From Silene latifolia (lineage: Eukaryota > Streptophyta > Magnoliopsida > Caryophyllales > Caryophyllaceae): a DNA stretch of 64,000 nucleotides. The notes under the pieces were generated by a model. The model saw only the letters and a list, made by a program, of their open reading frames with translations. It ran no database searches and was not told the DNA's origin. The stretch covers positions 167,324,825-167,388,824 of the forward strand of contig NC_133536.1 of assembly GCF_048544455.1 (NCBI RefSeq), written 5' to 3'. Positions 45,000-58,132 of this stretch are shown here, one piece after another (the first letter of the stretch is position 1; the number at the start of each line of letters is the position of its first letter). A program made the position numbers and the translations under genes.

Positions 45000-46556
45000 T
45001 AGAAGATCACTAAACTAAATAGCAATAAAAGTAAACAAGCAAGATGAATTAAAAGGGTTGTAAACAATTGATAAAAAGCACTAGGGTATCATGGGGTCAT
45101 AGGGGATTCATGGGAATTGATCATACAAACATGTTCTCAAATTATAAGCAAGCAAGTATTGTTGTGATGGATTGAGTTGGTTTATATCTTACAATCCTAG
45201 GAAAGTTTGGGTCCCGGAGCCGAATCGATTAGATTGTACAACACCTACAAGTCGACTTAGTCTTCCCTACTCAACAACATGCATGGTCTAATGAGACTCG
45301 AGTTGGTTTATGTCTTACAAGTCTCATTGAAAAGATAGGTGATGGGTAAAAAATTCAAGGATTCATAGGCTCGCATTTCATCAAACATAACATGTGCATG
45401 AGTTGAGATCAAAACAAGCAAGCAAATAAACCATGAAAGCATATTAATTTAAGCATGAATCATTCCCCATGTTGGTTTCCTCTAATTACCCATTAACCCT
45501 AGCTATGGAACTACTCACTCATTATCATGTTGAACATGCTAGCAAGGTTGTCAATCATACCAACAAAGTGAAACATGATGAACAAATGAAAGTAATTAGC
45601 AATAATTAAAAAGGGATTAAGAGAATTATACCTACTAATGATTCCAATAATAAAGCAAAGAATAAAAGAAGTACTTGATGCTTGATTGAGAGGTTGTCAA
45701 TCTCCCAATAATAACCCAAATAATCTTCAATTACCCAAAATAAAGGATGAACAAAAGAGAGATTAAGGAAATAAAACTTGTATTAGAACTTGATTAATTG
45801 TTGATTACAAAACTAAAGAGAGATTTGATTGATATTAACTACACTAAGAATTGATAAGAAGAACATGCTCTTCTATTTAGACTAATGGGGTATTTATAGT
45901 GGGGATTAGGTGTAGGAATTAGGGTTAACTAAGGGCTAAATAAGTAATTACATCTTTGAGTTTTGGACAGGGAAACGCCGGTATTTTTGGAAGGATGGGC
46001 ATCTTTCTTTAAGCTTGAAGAAGACGAAGTTGTGCTGCCTTGGAATCAGTGCGTCTTAGGCACGGGACGGCCGGATTCGTGGGTCTCTGCCCGGGCGTCT
46101 TGGGGATAATACGGGCGTCTTCTGGTGTTGCTGCCCGGGCGTCTTGAAGAGAAGACGCACGGATTGTGAAGGTGGAAGACGGGCGTCTTCAGGACAATCT
46201 GCACGGATTGCTTGACAGTCTCATTTCTTCTTCTTTTCTTCCCTTTTCTTCATAAAATCTTTGAGGATTTCCTCGGGGATGCAAGGATCTTTACGCATCA
46301 TTGCCCATATACTATAGTATGTACAAAGGCCTTTTAATCTTGTCTCTCCTTGATGCTTGGTCATTGAATTCAATCAGTTTAGCCTCGTTTTGCCATGAAA
46401 ATGCAAGGTTTGCACTCCTTTCCTACCAAGGACACAAAACCTCAAAGAAAATTCAAAACAAAGAACTAAAGACAATAAATGACCCAAATATGCACTAAAA
46501 AGCATGGGAACAAGGCTAATTCGGGGACTAAAAGTGCTCTAATTATGGTCACATCA
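45000..46556 (-). repeat. 3' LTR of element B, proximal part (after CACTA-1)
   Basis: The LTR resumes with tagaagatcactaaac, as at 63866-63881, and runs to its start TGATGTGACCATAATTAGAG (minus) at 46556. It contains TATAAATA at 45891-45898 (minus). On the 5' side in sense is an array of gacgggcgtcttc and related words (45960-46210). It resembles the solo LTR at 16873-18506 over several hundred bases. Confidence 0.88.
45891..45898 (-). promoter_or_regulatory. TATA-like box in the element B LTR
   Basis: TATAAATA followed by CCCC on the minus strand, about 660 bases into the LTR. The related solo LTR has tatatataccc at 17435, so the position is consistent between the two LTRs. Confidence 0.55.
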
Positions 46557-47150
46557 AATATCCCCAAACCGAACCTTTGCTCGTCCCGAGTAAAGAGGTG
46601 ACAAAGACTAGGACCAATACTAACCAAATAATAAAGCCGATATGAGATAATTAGCGGGTCTCACTCGGCCCCTTCAACTCACAACAAGACAACCATGAGG
46701 TAGGATGCCTTCTTGCAAGGCAAGGTGGGTCTTTCCAAAATGGCGACACATCCAAACATTAATCACACAAAATCAAATCATGGACGCATCTACAAAAGAA
46801 TAGCCACTTTCCTCATCTAAGTGGCGGAAATTATCTACAAGGGAAGCAATTCAAGGGTACACACTCCTTCATAGATGCAATTTCTTCAAACTACTAAGCC
46901 TAGAAGATACCAATAAATCACCTCCAAGTTGTGTCAAGCTAGGGTACCTTTGTCCTCAATCGTTAAACGCTTTATTCAAGAGTAGACTCCCTATGGTGTT
47001 AGAAACACTGGAAGATCGCGGAATTCCCCCTCTTGCCTAGACAAGAAGAAGGGTCGTCCCCTATCTACCATGCACAAAAATGGATACGATGGATAAAGGG
47101 ATTGATAGATATTTGAGTTTCACTTTGGGAGTTTGCTTTCATTCCCCCCC
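46557..47150 (-). other. 3' untranslated part of element B with polypurine tract
   Basis: No gene. The tract GGTTTGGGGATATT (minus) at 46557-46572 adjoins the LTR start. The rest is the left half of the untranslated region, interrupted at 47150 by CACTA-2 within a run of C. Confidence 0.75.
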
Positions 47151-47665
47151 CACTACTACAGATACAGCCTATAACAACGGGTAAAAACCGTTGTAAAATA
47201 AAAAAGCGGACGTTGTTAAAGCGGCCGTTGTAGAAGGTATTTACAACGGTTTGCTTATTTAGTGAAACCGTTGTTAAAAGTATTCACCACGGTTAAAAGC
47301 CGTTGTTGTTGGGTGTTCTCCGTTGTGGAAAGTGTCTCAAAATTTTGGAGGGAATAATATAACAACGGTTGTCCTATGTATAACCGTTGTTGTAACTTTC
47401 CCTCCAAAATTATGAAGTCTTTTCACAACGGGTTTATGTTACATACCCGTTGTTGAAATTATTAGTAACAACGGTTCTTTGTTTAATACCCGTTGTTGTA
47501 ATTTTACCTCCAAAATTGTGAATACTTTTAACAACGGTTCTTCGATTAAAACCTGTTGTTGAATATTATGCGCGGGTATTTGTGAATGTCATTCACAACG
47601 GTGTTATTTTTATTAACCCGTTGTTAAAGGTATTCACAACGGTTTTTTTTAGTAACCGTTTTTAT
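47151..47665 (-). repeat. CACTA-2 3' subterminal and terminal repeats
   Basis: Dense ACAACGG/CCGTTGT inverted pairs, matching the 44480-44996 cluster of CACTA-1. Confidence 0.9.
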
Positions 47666-47902
47666 TACGAACTCCTAATGTTTTGAAAAATTTAATTTGT
47701 TTCATGCCATTCAAAAACCTGCATATATCAGCAGCACCAGCATAAATCACAGCTGGGTTCATCAGAACTCAATACATTCAATTCAACCACAACAGCAGCT
47801 GCATCATATATATATATACTTACAAGGAGTTGAATTTACATGAACTAATCATTCCCTAACTTCAACAAAAATTTACTAATAAGTTGATCTAAACTCTGAG
47901 TA

Positions 47903-50900
47903 TCATGCATTTCTAATATATTCTAAGACGTAGTTGCCCCACATGTCTCTTACCTCGTCTATATCTATATTTGAGTACTGCTCAATCTGTTCTGACGGGT
48001 TGATTGCATACTGCGGAAAAAACAAAGAGAAGACATTATGGTATATATAGCAGCAAGCAAGACAACATAGCAACATCATGGCATATATAGCAGCAAGCAA
48101 GACAACATTAACTCTAATTTAAAAAAAGTAATAAACACATTATTAAATTACTAACCTTTGGAGGAATAATGATATATCTTCGCCTAATAATCTCCAACAT
48201 GAACCGACAAGCGTAGTATCCACATTGTATGCTATCTGGCTGGCGAGGCTATTATTACATAAAAACAAACAGACGAGAGAAGGCTTACATCAGAATCTTG
48301 AACTTTAGGTATTGTATTAGTATTAAACACAGATTTTGCACTTAATATTATTGTATTTGAGCACGTACCCCTGTTATCGTAATAAAATCAGGGCCAACAT
48401 CAGAATCTTTCGTGGGTTGATCCTGCTCGTTTGCTCTTTTCTTCTCAAAGGCCCTTTTTTAAAAAAAAAAAAAAAAAGGCGAAAACTCATTTTGGTAGGG
48501 GCAAAAATGAGCTTTTTTCTATAAATAAAAATTGAAACTTAATGTTATTATAAATAAATCAGTATTATAAACTTACATATTAATCAAGCGCTTAAAAGTC
48601 TCGCTTGGTTGCTGATGTAAAGAGTCCAACCAAAAACTTTTTCTTTTTGTCGGCATGATGGCTGCTAGCACCCAATGAGTCCTACATCAAGAGACATCAT
48701 CATTATTAACAAGTACATATACTCCCTCCAAGTTTTATCAATCTTCCCCTTTCAATAAAATACTCCTCACATATATTAGAGAAAGGGGAAGATACATATC
48801 ACTTGGAGGGAGTATTAGTTATGAAAATGCAATTGTAGGGGGAAACGTAATATTAATTTGTTTATTACCCTTTTTCATTATAAACGCCAAAAATCAGCTT
48901 CTTGTTTGTCGTCAATTGCTGAGCAATATAATCTACCCGTTGATCGAACGAGAAATCCAAAATAAATAAAGATAAAACATAGGGGCACAGGAATCCGTAG
49001 TGATCAGATGGAATTTTCTTCTCGGGGATCACTCTCAATTGCAATATCCTACATTATTACGGTATTAATTCCGGTATTTAAAACACTATCTACCTAGTAG
49101 TCAGAATATTAGACTATGAAATTATTTATTAAGAAACTTACTTCATCCAAACAAATATGTGTGATATATCAACTGGTCTAGTCCAGCCCATACGGCTAGC
49201 GATCCCATGATATAGCAGCTTGGCGCTCAGCCCCTAGAATATCCTCCTCGAGCGGAATAATTATCAGTTGCTCGGAGGCTATGCGATGGCCAGCCTCCTC
49301 ATACAGTCTCATCATCGTCTCCGTTCTTACTTTTTGCATGTAATCCTTCCCTTTATATATTGTGGAGTTTATACTCCTAACTTTCACTACCGGAAAGAAT
49401 GAGTCTTTGATGTGGTGCTACTACCACCAGCCTACACATGTAGTATAGATAATTAAAATAATAACAAATCCAAAGGTAATAACATATCCTAGTTGGAGTA
49501 ATAAAAATAAAAGCGTACTTAATTAAATACATACCTCATCAAGTTGTTGTGAAGTCGAGGTCGTTGGCATGTCTGTGGACTTAGGCTTATCCGCCAAAGC
49601 CGCCTTTTTTGTTCCCTACAAAAAAAAATAACATATAAAAACATTCAACAATTAAAAATGTAACACATATATATATATATATAAAGGTGTTTCTTCTAAC
49701 CCCAATCGCTTTCCGCTTCTCAAAGTGGAGATATCTTCGCCAAGAAGATGTGAGTATCAGCCATTGGATGAAACTTCCAAGCGCATCTCCCGTAATGGTA
49801 ATGTCGTCACGAATCGGGACAGCGGTGGAAGTTTTTCATGGCCTGGATTGACCGTAGTTATCTCTACTATTCTATGATTCGGCAAAAGTTTTTCGCCATG
49901 AACTACGATTTCCGCCGCAGGTTTGTTTTCTACGAGACCCCGGCCAACACGCACATGTGGCTTTTCGATTCTATTAGGGTCAGCAAGAATAACTGGCCTC
50001 TTGTTTACGGCCTGAGGAATATACACATACATACATTATTATTATATCTTTGCAAAAACGCTTCAGCATTCAAAAGATTTTGCAAAAACGCTTTCTGTCT
50101 CAGGCCGATTTTTGCACAAACTTCAAAGATTCATATAAATTTAACTAATTAAACACTTCATGCATACCTTATTGAAAACAGGAACCGACTTGAAGGGGAT
50201 GTATGCTTTGTTTTCCATCACCGCCTTCTCATCAAGTTGCATCTCCTTTTCAGACCCATTATTTACCTAATAAAATTAACCAATTCAATGGCACCATGTC
50301 GAAGTTGGCGGTGAACACACCCCCTGATCTTACCCAAAAAAAAAAAAAAAAAAAAAAATAAGGAAGTATATTAGGTACCGATCGGCTTTAGTTGTTACAA
50401 CTTCGAAGCATTATTAGGTACCGATCCTTCGAATCTCGTTGACCGATACTTCCTTCTCATGTATTGCCAAGGTAGTAGCGGCCTCTTCACCAATCTGTTG
50501 TACCTTATTATTACCCCTTTAGAAATGACATCCTCCATCATCTTCACTTCTTCTTCGGAAAGCTTACCTCCAAAGATTCAGGCTTTTAGTAGTACGGATG
50601 CCATTAATCAAGTCGCTTGCCAAGAATGTAATGTGTCAGCAATTTTTATCCCAACAATAACATGTGAATTGAACTTAAATGAAAATAATAGAATAAATGT
50701 TACATTGTCGGCCTTCTCGGACTTAGTCTTCCTTTTCTTCTTTATCCGGCGCTTTTCCCATAATATTTCGTTACTCCAACCTGTAACGGGACGCCCCTCA
50801 AACGACCTGGATGTTCGGGTCGGCCGATCGTCGTAGCAAGAACGTCATTACGACCACTGGGAGTGAATTTCCCTTCTTCTACCTCTTTCAATACGTTATC

Positions 50901-51912
50901 CTATAATATATTAAATAAACTTCAAATTATATTTGTGACTAAAATAATAAAGTTAGTAATGAACTCGTCTTAATAAAATAATGCTTACTATGTTGGCCAA
51001 AACTTCCTCATCGTATTTGTCATGCGACGACCAGGATCCTTTAGGCGTGTGCCCATGTTTATAAGTTACATGCCGATCCACCTCTTTCACTCCCTTTGCC
51101 ACCTACACATTAACATGGTAACATTTATACACGTAAATGTGTATCAATGCAAGTCCAAGTGTGATTAAAAAAATAAAGTCTCACAGGGCAATAATGCATG
51201 CTACTTACGAGGTCCTCTTCTATCTTTCTCAGAACCGCCTCGAGAACCATAGAATTTCCCCTTCTTGCATGAAATGTTAGCACGATTTCTTGTGCTAACG
51301 GACTTCAAATAATTATATAAAAGCGCAAGTTGATGAGATAATAAAAAGATTATATAAAGGACTCATTAATTAAAAAAATGATAGGTAAATCGTTAAAAGG
51401 CGAGGATATTTAACCCGAAACTTCTCGCAGTTCTCATCTTTTTGAAAAGATCCCATTCTTCCCGCTTGATGGTGGGACACTTGTTTTCCGTTGGGCTCTT
51501 ACGCATCTCCCCCGTTGCCTTGTCCACATACAACCAATCCCTAGCAACGGCACACTTCCACCGCCTCGTGGACCTCCGCCGCCTTATGCATTAAATACTC
51601 ATCATGGCTTATATCGGGTATAATAAAGCCTTCCTTTATACGAGCCAAGTATAACTCCGCCAATTTTGGATTCAAAGTTCTAACATCATCTAAATGGATA
51701 GGCACAAACTGTCTTGTGCAAGCACCAATCCAACTGGAGAAAAGACCCGCATTTGGACCAGTAGGGAAACCCTTCTCACTCCATGTTATTTCGAACGGCT
51801 GTTTAGCGGCTATAGCTGCAAGGACTCTCTTGCACTTCGTAGCACCCCTCTCACCAGGCTTATTATCACCAGGCTCATTATTCTTTTGACTTCTTTTACG
51901 TTTTTCACCCAT
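47903..51912 (-). pseudogene. CACTA-2 second gene: TNPA-like with Ulp1-like C-terminus
   Basis: Start ATG at 51912 (MGEKRKRSQKNNEPGDNKPG), stop at 47903 (VLEYIRNA). The first exon frame breaks near 51541 after HKAAEVHEAVEV. Later exons show DPNRIEKPHVRVGRGLVE, ITTVNPGHEKLPPLSRFVTT and KVRSINSTIYKGKDYMQKVR with LIIIPLEEDILGAERQAA. The protease part keeps Trp before LDS, where CACTA-1 has a stop. The MITE at 48722-48812 lies between two exons, probably in an intron. Exon borders are inferred, not proven. Confidence 0.78.
48722..48812. mobile_element. 91-bp Stowaway-like MITE in CACTA-2
   Basis: Begins CTCCCTCCAAGT and ends ACTTGGAGGGAG, inverted termini of at least 12 bases, flanked by TA on both sides. 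CACTA-1 at the matching place reads acatatattagttatg (reverse of 43339-43354) with a single TA and no insert. CTCCCTCC termini with a TA duplication are typical of Stowaway (Tc1/mariner-related) MITEs. Confidence 0.92.
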
Positions 51913-52394
51913 GATAATCCTAAAACCCAAATATGAATGATATAGCTGGAAATGAACAACTTAACAACGTACATGCAGAGTATTATCTAAAACCCTAAAC
52001 CCTAATAGGAATGAAAATTTAAAACAACAGATTGAGCTTCTAAAATCCTAAACCCTGATAAGAGGAGTAAAGTAGATGATGCGGGATGATAAAGATAACA
52101 AAGAAAACGAAAAACAAACAGATGCATGAAAAAAAGAAACAAGATGATCATCTTAAAACCCTAATGACGAAACACAAAATTAAAGTGAACATACCTGTTG
52201 ATGATGATGATAAAGAGAACGAGCAGGAAGGCAACGGAATCTGGGCTTCGGAAACTGGGCGACGGCCGGCGACGAGAATGTAAAAAGCGAGGAAGAGAGA
52301 AGAATTAACACAGGATACCAACGGTTGGAGTAATAATGTTGTGTGTGTTTTTGTGTATGGCATGCTGGATGGGTTTCTATATTAGTTTTTTATT

Positions 52395-52650
52395 AAGACA
52401 ACCTATTGACAACGGGTGCTCAAAACAAAACCGTTGTTGTATGTTATAACAACGGGTCAATAAACGTTAACCGTTGTCAAAATTTTATTACAACGGGTAA
52501 ACTATACCCGTTGTAATATATGTTCACCAAATTTGCGCCAAAATGAAATATGTCAAAAAATATAATTGACAACGGGTAGAAGTACTACACCCGTTGTTGA
52601 AAGTATTAACAACGGGTAATTTAAATATAACCGTTGTTATTGTTGAACCT
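52395..52650 (-). repeat. internal motif cluster of CACTA-2
   Basis: Counterpart of 39505-39765: inverted ACAACGGGT/ACCCGTTGT pairs between the two genes. Confidence 0.9.
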
Positions 52651-52824
52651 CTTTTTTTTTTTAAATTATCAGAATTCCATTACAGTCCAAACTGTAACAA
52701 TACATACTTTGCAACATTATTCAAAAATTTCAACACCAAAGATCCACATCTAATAATAAGATCAAGAAAATAAGACAACTTACACCAGCATGCATGCATA
52801 CTGTACATGTCCTGATGAACTATC

Positions 52825-55800
52825 TCAGGATCGGGGACGTTTCTTGGATGTCATAGTTTCTTCGTTAACCCAAATACCTTCACCATGGTCATCACGCATA
52901 TAGATGCTTTCAGTGTCCTCATGAGATCGTGTCAACATCGTCGAAATAAGATACAAAGTGGTAGACCGATCCATTCCCTCAAAAACGACATCCCGATCAT
53001 CATCATCATTATCGGATGGACTACTCCTTCTTTTCCTTATAGACAACAATGACCACTTCTTATCCATAGGATCGGTGACATAGAACACTTGTTTAGCTTG
53101 GGATGCCATTATGAAAGGATCATCCTTATTATTGCCAACCTTACCCAGATTGACCAACGTAAATCCCATCTTATCCTTTCGGACACAATGGATGTTGTTA
53201 TCAACCCAATTACATCGAAACAAAGGCATTGTGAAATCAATGTAATCTAGTACCAATATTTCTTGAATAACACCATAATAAAGGCATTTTCCCCAAATAG
53301 GCTTTTTATCTTTTGAAGTAGCAAAGTGCATTGCCTCAAATTCTGAACTCACACCACTATTTTGCATTGTGCTCACCTCATCTTGCTCGCGGGTGTAAAA
53401 AGTATATCCATTAATGGCAAAACTGTTGTAAAAGGTGACCCCGGCATTTGGACCTAAACCAAGACGTAGTAACCTAGGAGAGATGTCATCACCAGTTTGA
53501 TCAAGACAATCGTAAGACAATATTCCTAAACCACTCTCGAAACGTCTTCGTATGCTCGTTCGCAATCCACTTCTCGGTCTTGTTTTGGTGATCGTATTTG
53601 AGCTCATCTTTGTGTTGTTGAATATAAGGTTGCACCTCATCTTCGTTGTTTAGCACATACATGTGTGCTAAATGCAACATTTCACGTGTCACAATTTTTT
53701 CAACCCGGCCCCTAATACCTTTTCCTGGTCATCCAAATCACTATGACGATTCTTAGGAACGCCAATCAACTCCTTCGGGGAGAGATGAGCGTAACAATAT
53801 GAAAGAGCTTCGTCTAAAATAGCGCGTTCAAAGAATACAACCTTCCTGGACGATACCGATTAGATGTATAGTCCTTGTAGACTTTCATCAATCTTTCGAA
53901 AGGATACTGGTATCTCAAGTACACGGGCCCAAGGTACAAAATCTCCCTAACCAAGTGAATGGTCAGATGAATCATGATAGTGAAGAAAGAGGGTGGAAAA
54001 TACATTTCCAACTCGACAAAGAGAGGTTACAACGAGGTCCCGCAATGAATCCGCGTCATCGGGATCGATGACTTTCTCGCATATGGACTGGAAGAAGAGA
54101 CAGAATCTAGTTATAGCATATCTTACCTTTTCGGGTAAAATGGAACGAATAGCCACAGGTAGTAATTGTTGCATCAAAGTGTGACAATCATGTGACTTTA
54201 ACCCGCTGAGTTTTAGGTCTTGCATCGACACTAGGCTTTTGATGTTCGACGAATAACCATGTGGCACTTTAATTCCATTCAAGCATGCACAGAACTCTTT
54301 TCTCTCATTCCGTGAAAGGGTAAAAGCTGCCAAGGTAAAAATGTACGATTACCTCTCTTCTGTGGTGCCAACTCTAGCCTAATACCCATCATTTTCATAT
54401 CTTCCCTAGTCTGCGGCGTTATCCTTTGTTTTACCAGGAACATTCGAAGGGTATTGATAATATTATCACGACATTTTTCTCAATGTGCATGAAATCGAGG
54501 CAATGCCTCGACCTCCAGTCGAGCCAATATGGAAGTTTATCAAAAAATATGGATCTTTTCTTATACCCACGAGTAGACAATTTAGAGCCGCTCTTCTTCC
54601 CATAATCTATCTCAATATGCTTTACTTTCCGATAAACTTCATGCCCACTCAAAATTCTAGGAGGTTGACGAAGTTCTTGTCTTCCATTGAATGCTTTCTG
54701 CATCTTGCGATAACAATGGTCATGAGACAAGAACCTCCTATTTCCCATATACACATACTTACGAGAAGACTTCAAGTATTCGGACTCGATATCCTCCCCA
54801 CACAATGGACAAGCCTCTTTCCCATGAACTGTGTGCCCGAAAGGTCGCCATAAGCCGGATAGTCGGTTATTGTACACAATAACATCGCTCTCAAATTGAA
54901 AGTTTCGTTCTTATATGCATCAAATACTTCTATCCCACTATCCCACAACAATCGCAAATCATCTAGAAGAGGTTCCAAATATACATCTATATCATTTCCA
55001 GGTTGTTTAGGGCCGGAAATTAACAACGACAACATCAAATACTTTCTTTTCATGCACACATATGGAGGTAAGTTATAAATAGCCAACACTACTGGCCAAG
55101 TACTATGTTGGCTACTCATGTTTCCGTGTGGGTTCATTCCATCCGTGGACAGCGCTAGACGTAAGTTTCTAGGTTCATTGCCGAACTCGGGATACTTAGC
55201 GTCGAACGATTTCCATTGCTTACCATCTGCCAGGTGTCTTAGCTTTCCATCATTTATTCTTCCTGTTTCATGCCAAGTTAACATTTTTGCATCATCGGGA
55301 TTCGCATAAATCCTTATGACTCTTGGTATCAATGGAAAATACCACAACACCTTAGCCGGGATCCCTTCCTTATCCTTATAACGCCACTCCAAACATTTAG
55401 GGCAATTGGTTAAGTTTTGATATAATTTCCGATACAATATGCAATCATTTGGACATGCATGTATTTTCTCATATTTCATACCCACTCCTCTTATTAGTTT
55501 TTTCGCCTCATATGTCTTAACAGGTAGAACATTACCATCATGAAGCAACTCCTTTATCAAGGCTAAAAAACTAGTGAAACACGTGTCACTCACCCCATTT
55601 GCCCCCTTGATATTATACAACTTCACCACAGCAGACATTTTTGTGAACTTACAACCAGGATAAAGAGGTGCTTCAGACTCACACAACTTCTCATACATGT
55701 TGTTAATAAGGTCATCCCAATTACTAGTGTCATCACCTACATCTTCAAAAGCAATGGAATCATCATCATTCTCTTCATTATCTATAGACCCAACATTCAA

Positions 55801-56141
55801 CTTCTCTACTTCCAACTCTTCCAACTCAAAAACTCGGCAAACTCGGGATCATCGCTTAGCCTTTCGTGTACCTCAACATCATCTTCTTCCGAGTTATTCT
55901 CTTCCTCTAATGATTCCCCATGAAAAATCCAAAGTGTATAGGATCGACTAAATCTCCACTTTTCTAGGTGTATTTTAACGTCCGGAAAAGCCATATAGCT
56001 AATATTACCGCATCTTTCACAAGGACATGCAATACTAGAAGAACCTTTCAAATTGTTCTAAACGAATTCATAAAATTCAGCTAAACCATCCTTGTAGGTG
56101 CGGTCACTCATATTTGCATCAATCATCCAAGTTCGAGTCAT
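52825..56141 (-). pseudogene. tnpD-like: CACTA-2 TNPD-type transposase
   Basis: Start ATG at 56141 (MTRTWMIDANMSDRTYKDG), end KKRPRS at 52825. Domains are as in the CACTA-1 copy. Visible lesions: a TAG in EFV-stop-NNLKG near 56057 (Ser codon in CACTA-1), a shift near 55820 in the acidic spacer, a shift near 54860 after AYGDLSG, loss of one base near 54470 after HIEKNV, shifts near 54010 and 53730, and a small gap near 53070. At 37503, where CACTA-1 lost a base, this copy keeps it (GTCGAGGCATTG). Confidence 0.9.
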
Positions 56142-56404
56142 TATTCTACATTCGTAATAATAGGCAACTAATTCAGAAAATACAATAATAGGCAAACAAA
56201 TAAACGAAATAAGCGTTGCTAAGAAACATATATATACCTGATTGATAAACACGCGCGATGAGGGGGAGAAGACGTGACAACAAAGGACGGAGATGAAGAC
56301 AGAGAGACGATCAGGGAGGAATGGAGGATGATATAGTAGCAGTATTAGCTTGTGTTTGTGTTTGTAGCGTATAGCAGAATAAAGCAATATGTTGTTCTTA
56401 AGAT

Positions 56405-56739
56405 TTTCATAATATTAATAACAACGGTTATTGAGACTACAACCGTTGTTAAAACGTATTAAAAACGGGTTCTAATATAACCGTTGTGATTACTTTTCAC
56501 TAATTTGGCGCCAAACCATTAACAACGGTTAAATTTTAACCGTTGTTATTAGTTTTTTTATTAACAACGGTTGTTTAAGTATGACCCGTTGTTAAAAGAA
56601 ATAACAACGGTTAACAACGCATAACCGTTGTCATTAAGTTTGGTAAAATTCGCGGAATAAATTCTACAACGTGTTTTGATGATTTTCGTGAATAAGCGTT
56701 GTTAAAGGGCCGTTGTGGTTGCCTGTTTTTGTAGTAGTG
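56405..56739 (-). repeat. CACTA-2 5' subterminal and terminal repeats
   Basis: Matches 35206-35530 of CACTA-1 in reverse, including the outer GGGCCGTTGTGGTTGCCTG next to the terminus. Confidence 0.9.
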
Positions 56740-56742
56740 CCC

Positions 56743-58132
56743 CCCCCCCCGCCCCCCAAATTCATGTGGCATATAACATTTGAGAACGCTTTCTTTGCCA
56801 TTTCTTTTTGATTTTTGGCATTTCAACACTTGACAACTTTCAACTTTTCTATGCATTTCTTTTTGAACATTTTCAAAGTCACCCCATATGTAGTGAGGGT
56901 GGCTTATATTTGAAGCTTTAGGAGTTCTATTTTTGCTCCTCTTTTCATTTGATGCATTTTTGCAAACTTTCTTTCACTTTTCATTTCTTTGAACTCAAAT
57001 TGATTTCTTTTTGTGCCCATTCCCTTTGATGACAAAAATATGGTAGAACATGGATGATGGATGGATGGATGCATGGTTTCAAGGGTCACCTTGGAATAAA
57101 CGGTAGCCAAGGAGTTATCACACCACAAGGTACTCTTGACTAGGCCTTAATCCATGGGTCAAAGGATACTAGCATGACACATCCTAGGGTGTTTTACAAG
57201 TATTCTAACAAGCAAAGTCTTGAGAAGAAAAAGCATCTACTAGGGCCTATATACACTGGTCAAGCTTCCCAAGTAGACAGTTTCGCAACATTTTTCTAAC
57301 ATGCAACTACATGCCATGATGCAACTAGCATATAAACATCCTAATGCAAATGATTCTACCAACTAATATGACACATACACTAAATGCAAGTCCTAAGTTC
57401 ACATTGTTATACCGCATCAATCAAAATAAAGCCACATAGTCATTAACATAAAGAGGAAAAAGGAGATTGGAAAGATCATACCATGCGGTCTTCATGATCC
57501 TCATGCCTCGGATGTGGCATAGTCAATTAATGTGAACAAGGGTAAAACAAACACAATATATACAATAATATATACATGACTACACTACAAAGGAAATGAA
57601 CTTGTTTTTGGTTTTTCAATTTTTCAAATGTTTATGGTTTTTTTCGAAATTTTCAATTTTTTTTGAATTTTTGAATATAAAAGTTAAGTTAGAATTCCCC
57701 ATCCCCACACTAATATGGGCATTGTCCTCAATGGCCAAAATGATGGGAAATCATGCAAGCATGATGTATGAATTCTACACTAAATGCAAGCTACACTAAT
57801 CTACACTACATGATGCATGGTTTTTGTTTATGACTGAGAGGATAATTTAGATTACCTCCCGTTGCATATGCATGTGCTTCCCCAAACCGAGTTAGACATT
57901 ATTTCTAGTGTCCTAAGGTTGGGTGTAGTTCATGCACACAAATGCAATGCATGAAACTAAATTTGTCATTTTGGAATTTCAAAAGTGGGAACAATGAAAT
58001 AAGAACACCTCAATGGGGCCGAGGTGTTTGTCCCCTATGTTGCTATGACTACTCGAATCATGATCAAGATAAATAAATAAAACAAAGAAAGAAATAGACA
58101 AACCTCAAGAGGGTAGGAGCCTCCAAAGCTTT
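56743..58132 (-). other. element B 3' untranslated DNA, right of CACTA-2
   Basis: 1.4 kb with only short shadow ORFs. It begins in a C-rich run (cccccccccgcccccc) and is otherwise AT-rich. A short ggatgatggatggatggatgg repeat is at about 57050-57075. No gene is recognised. Confidence 0.7.

Larger units (their letters stand above)
47151..56739 (-). mobile_element. CACTA-2, En/Spm-type DNA transposon (9589 bp), inverted relative to CACTA-1
   Basis: Ends are CACTACTACAGATACAGCC on the left and GCCTGTTTTTGTAGTAGTG on the right. Flanks are CCC on both sides, inside a C run, consistent with a 3-bp duplication. Gene order and content match CACTA-1 in the opposite orientation, with high similarity by eye throughout. 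It differs by single-base lesions, a shorter AT repeat and a MITE insertion at 48722-48812. Confidence 0.95.
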
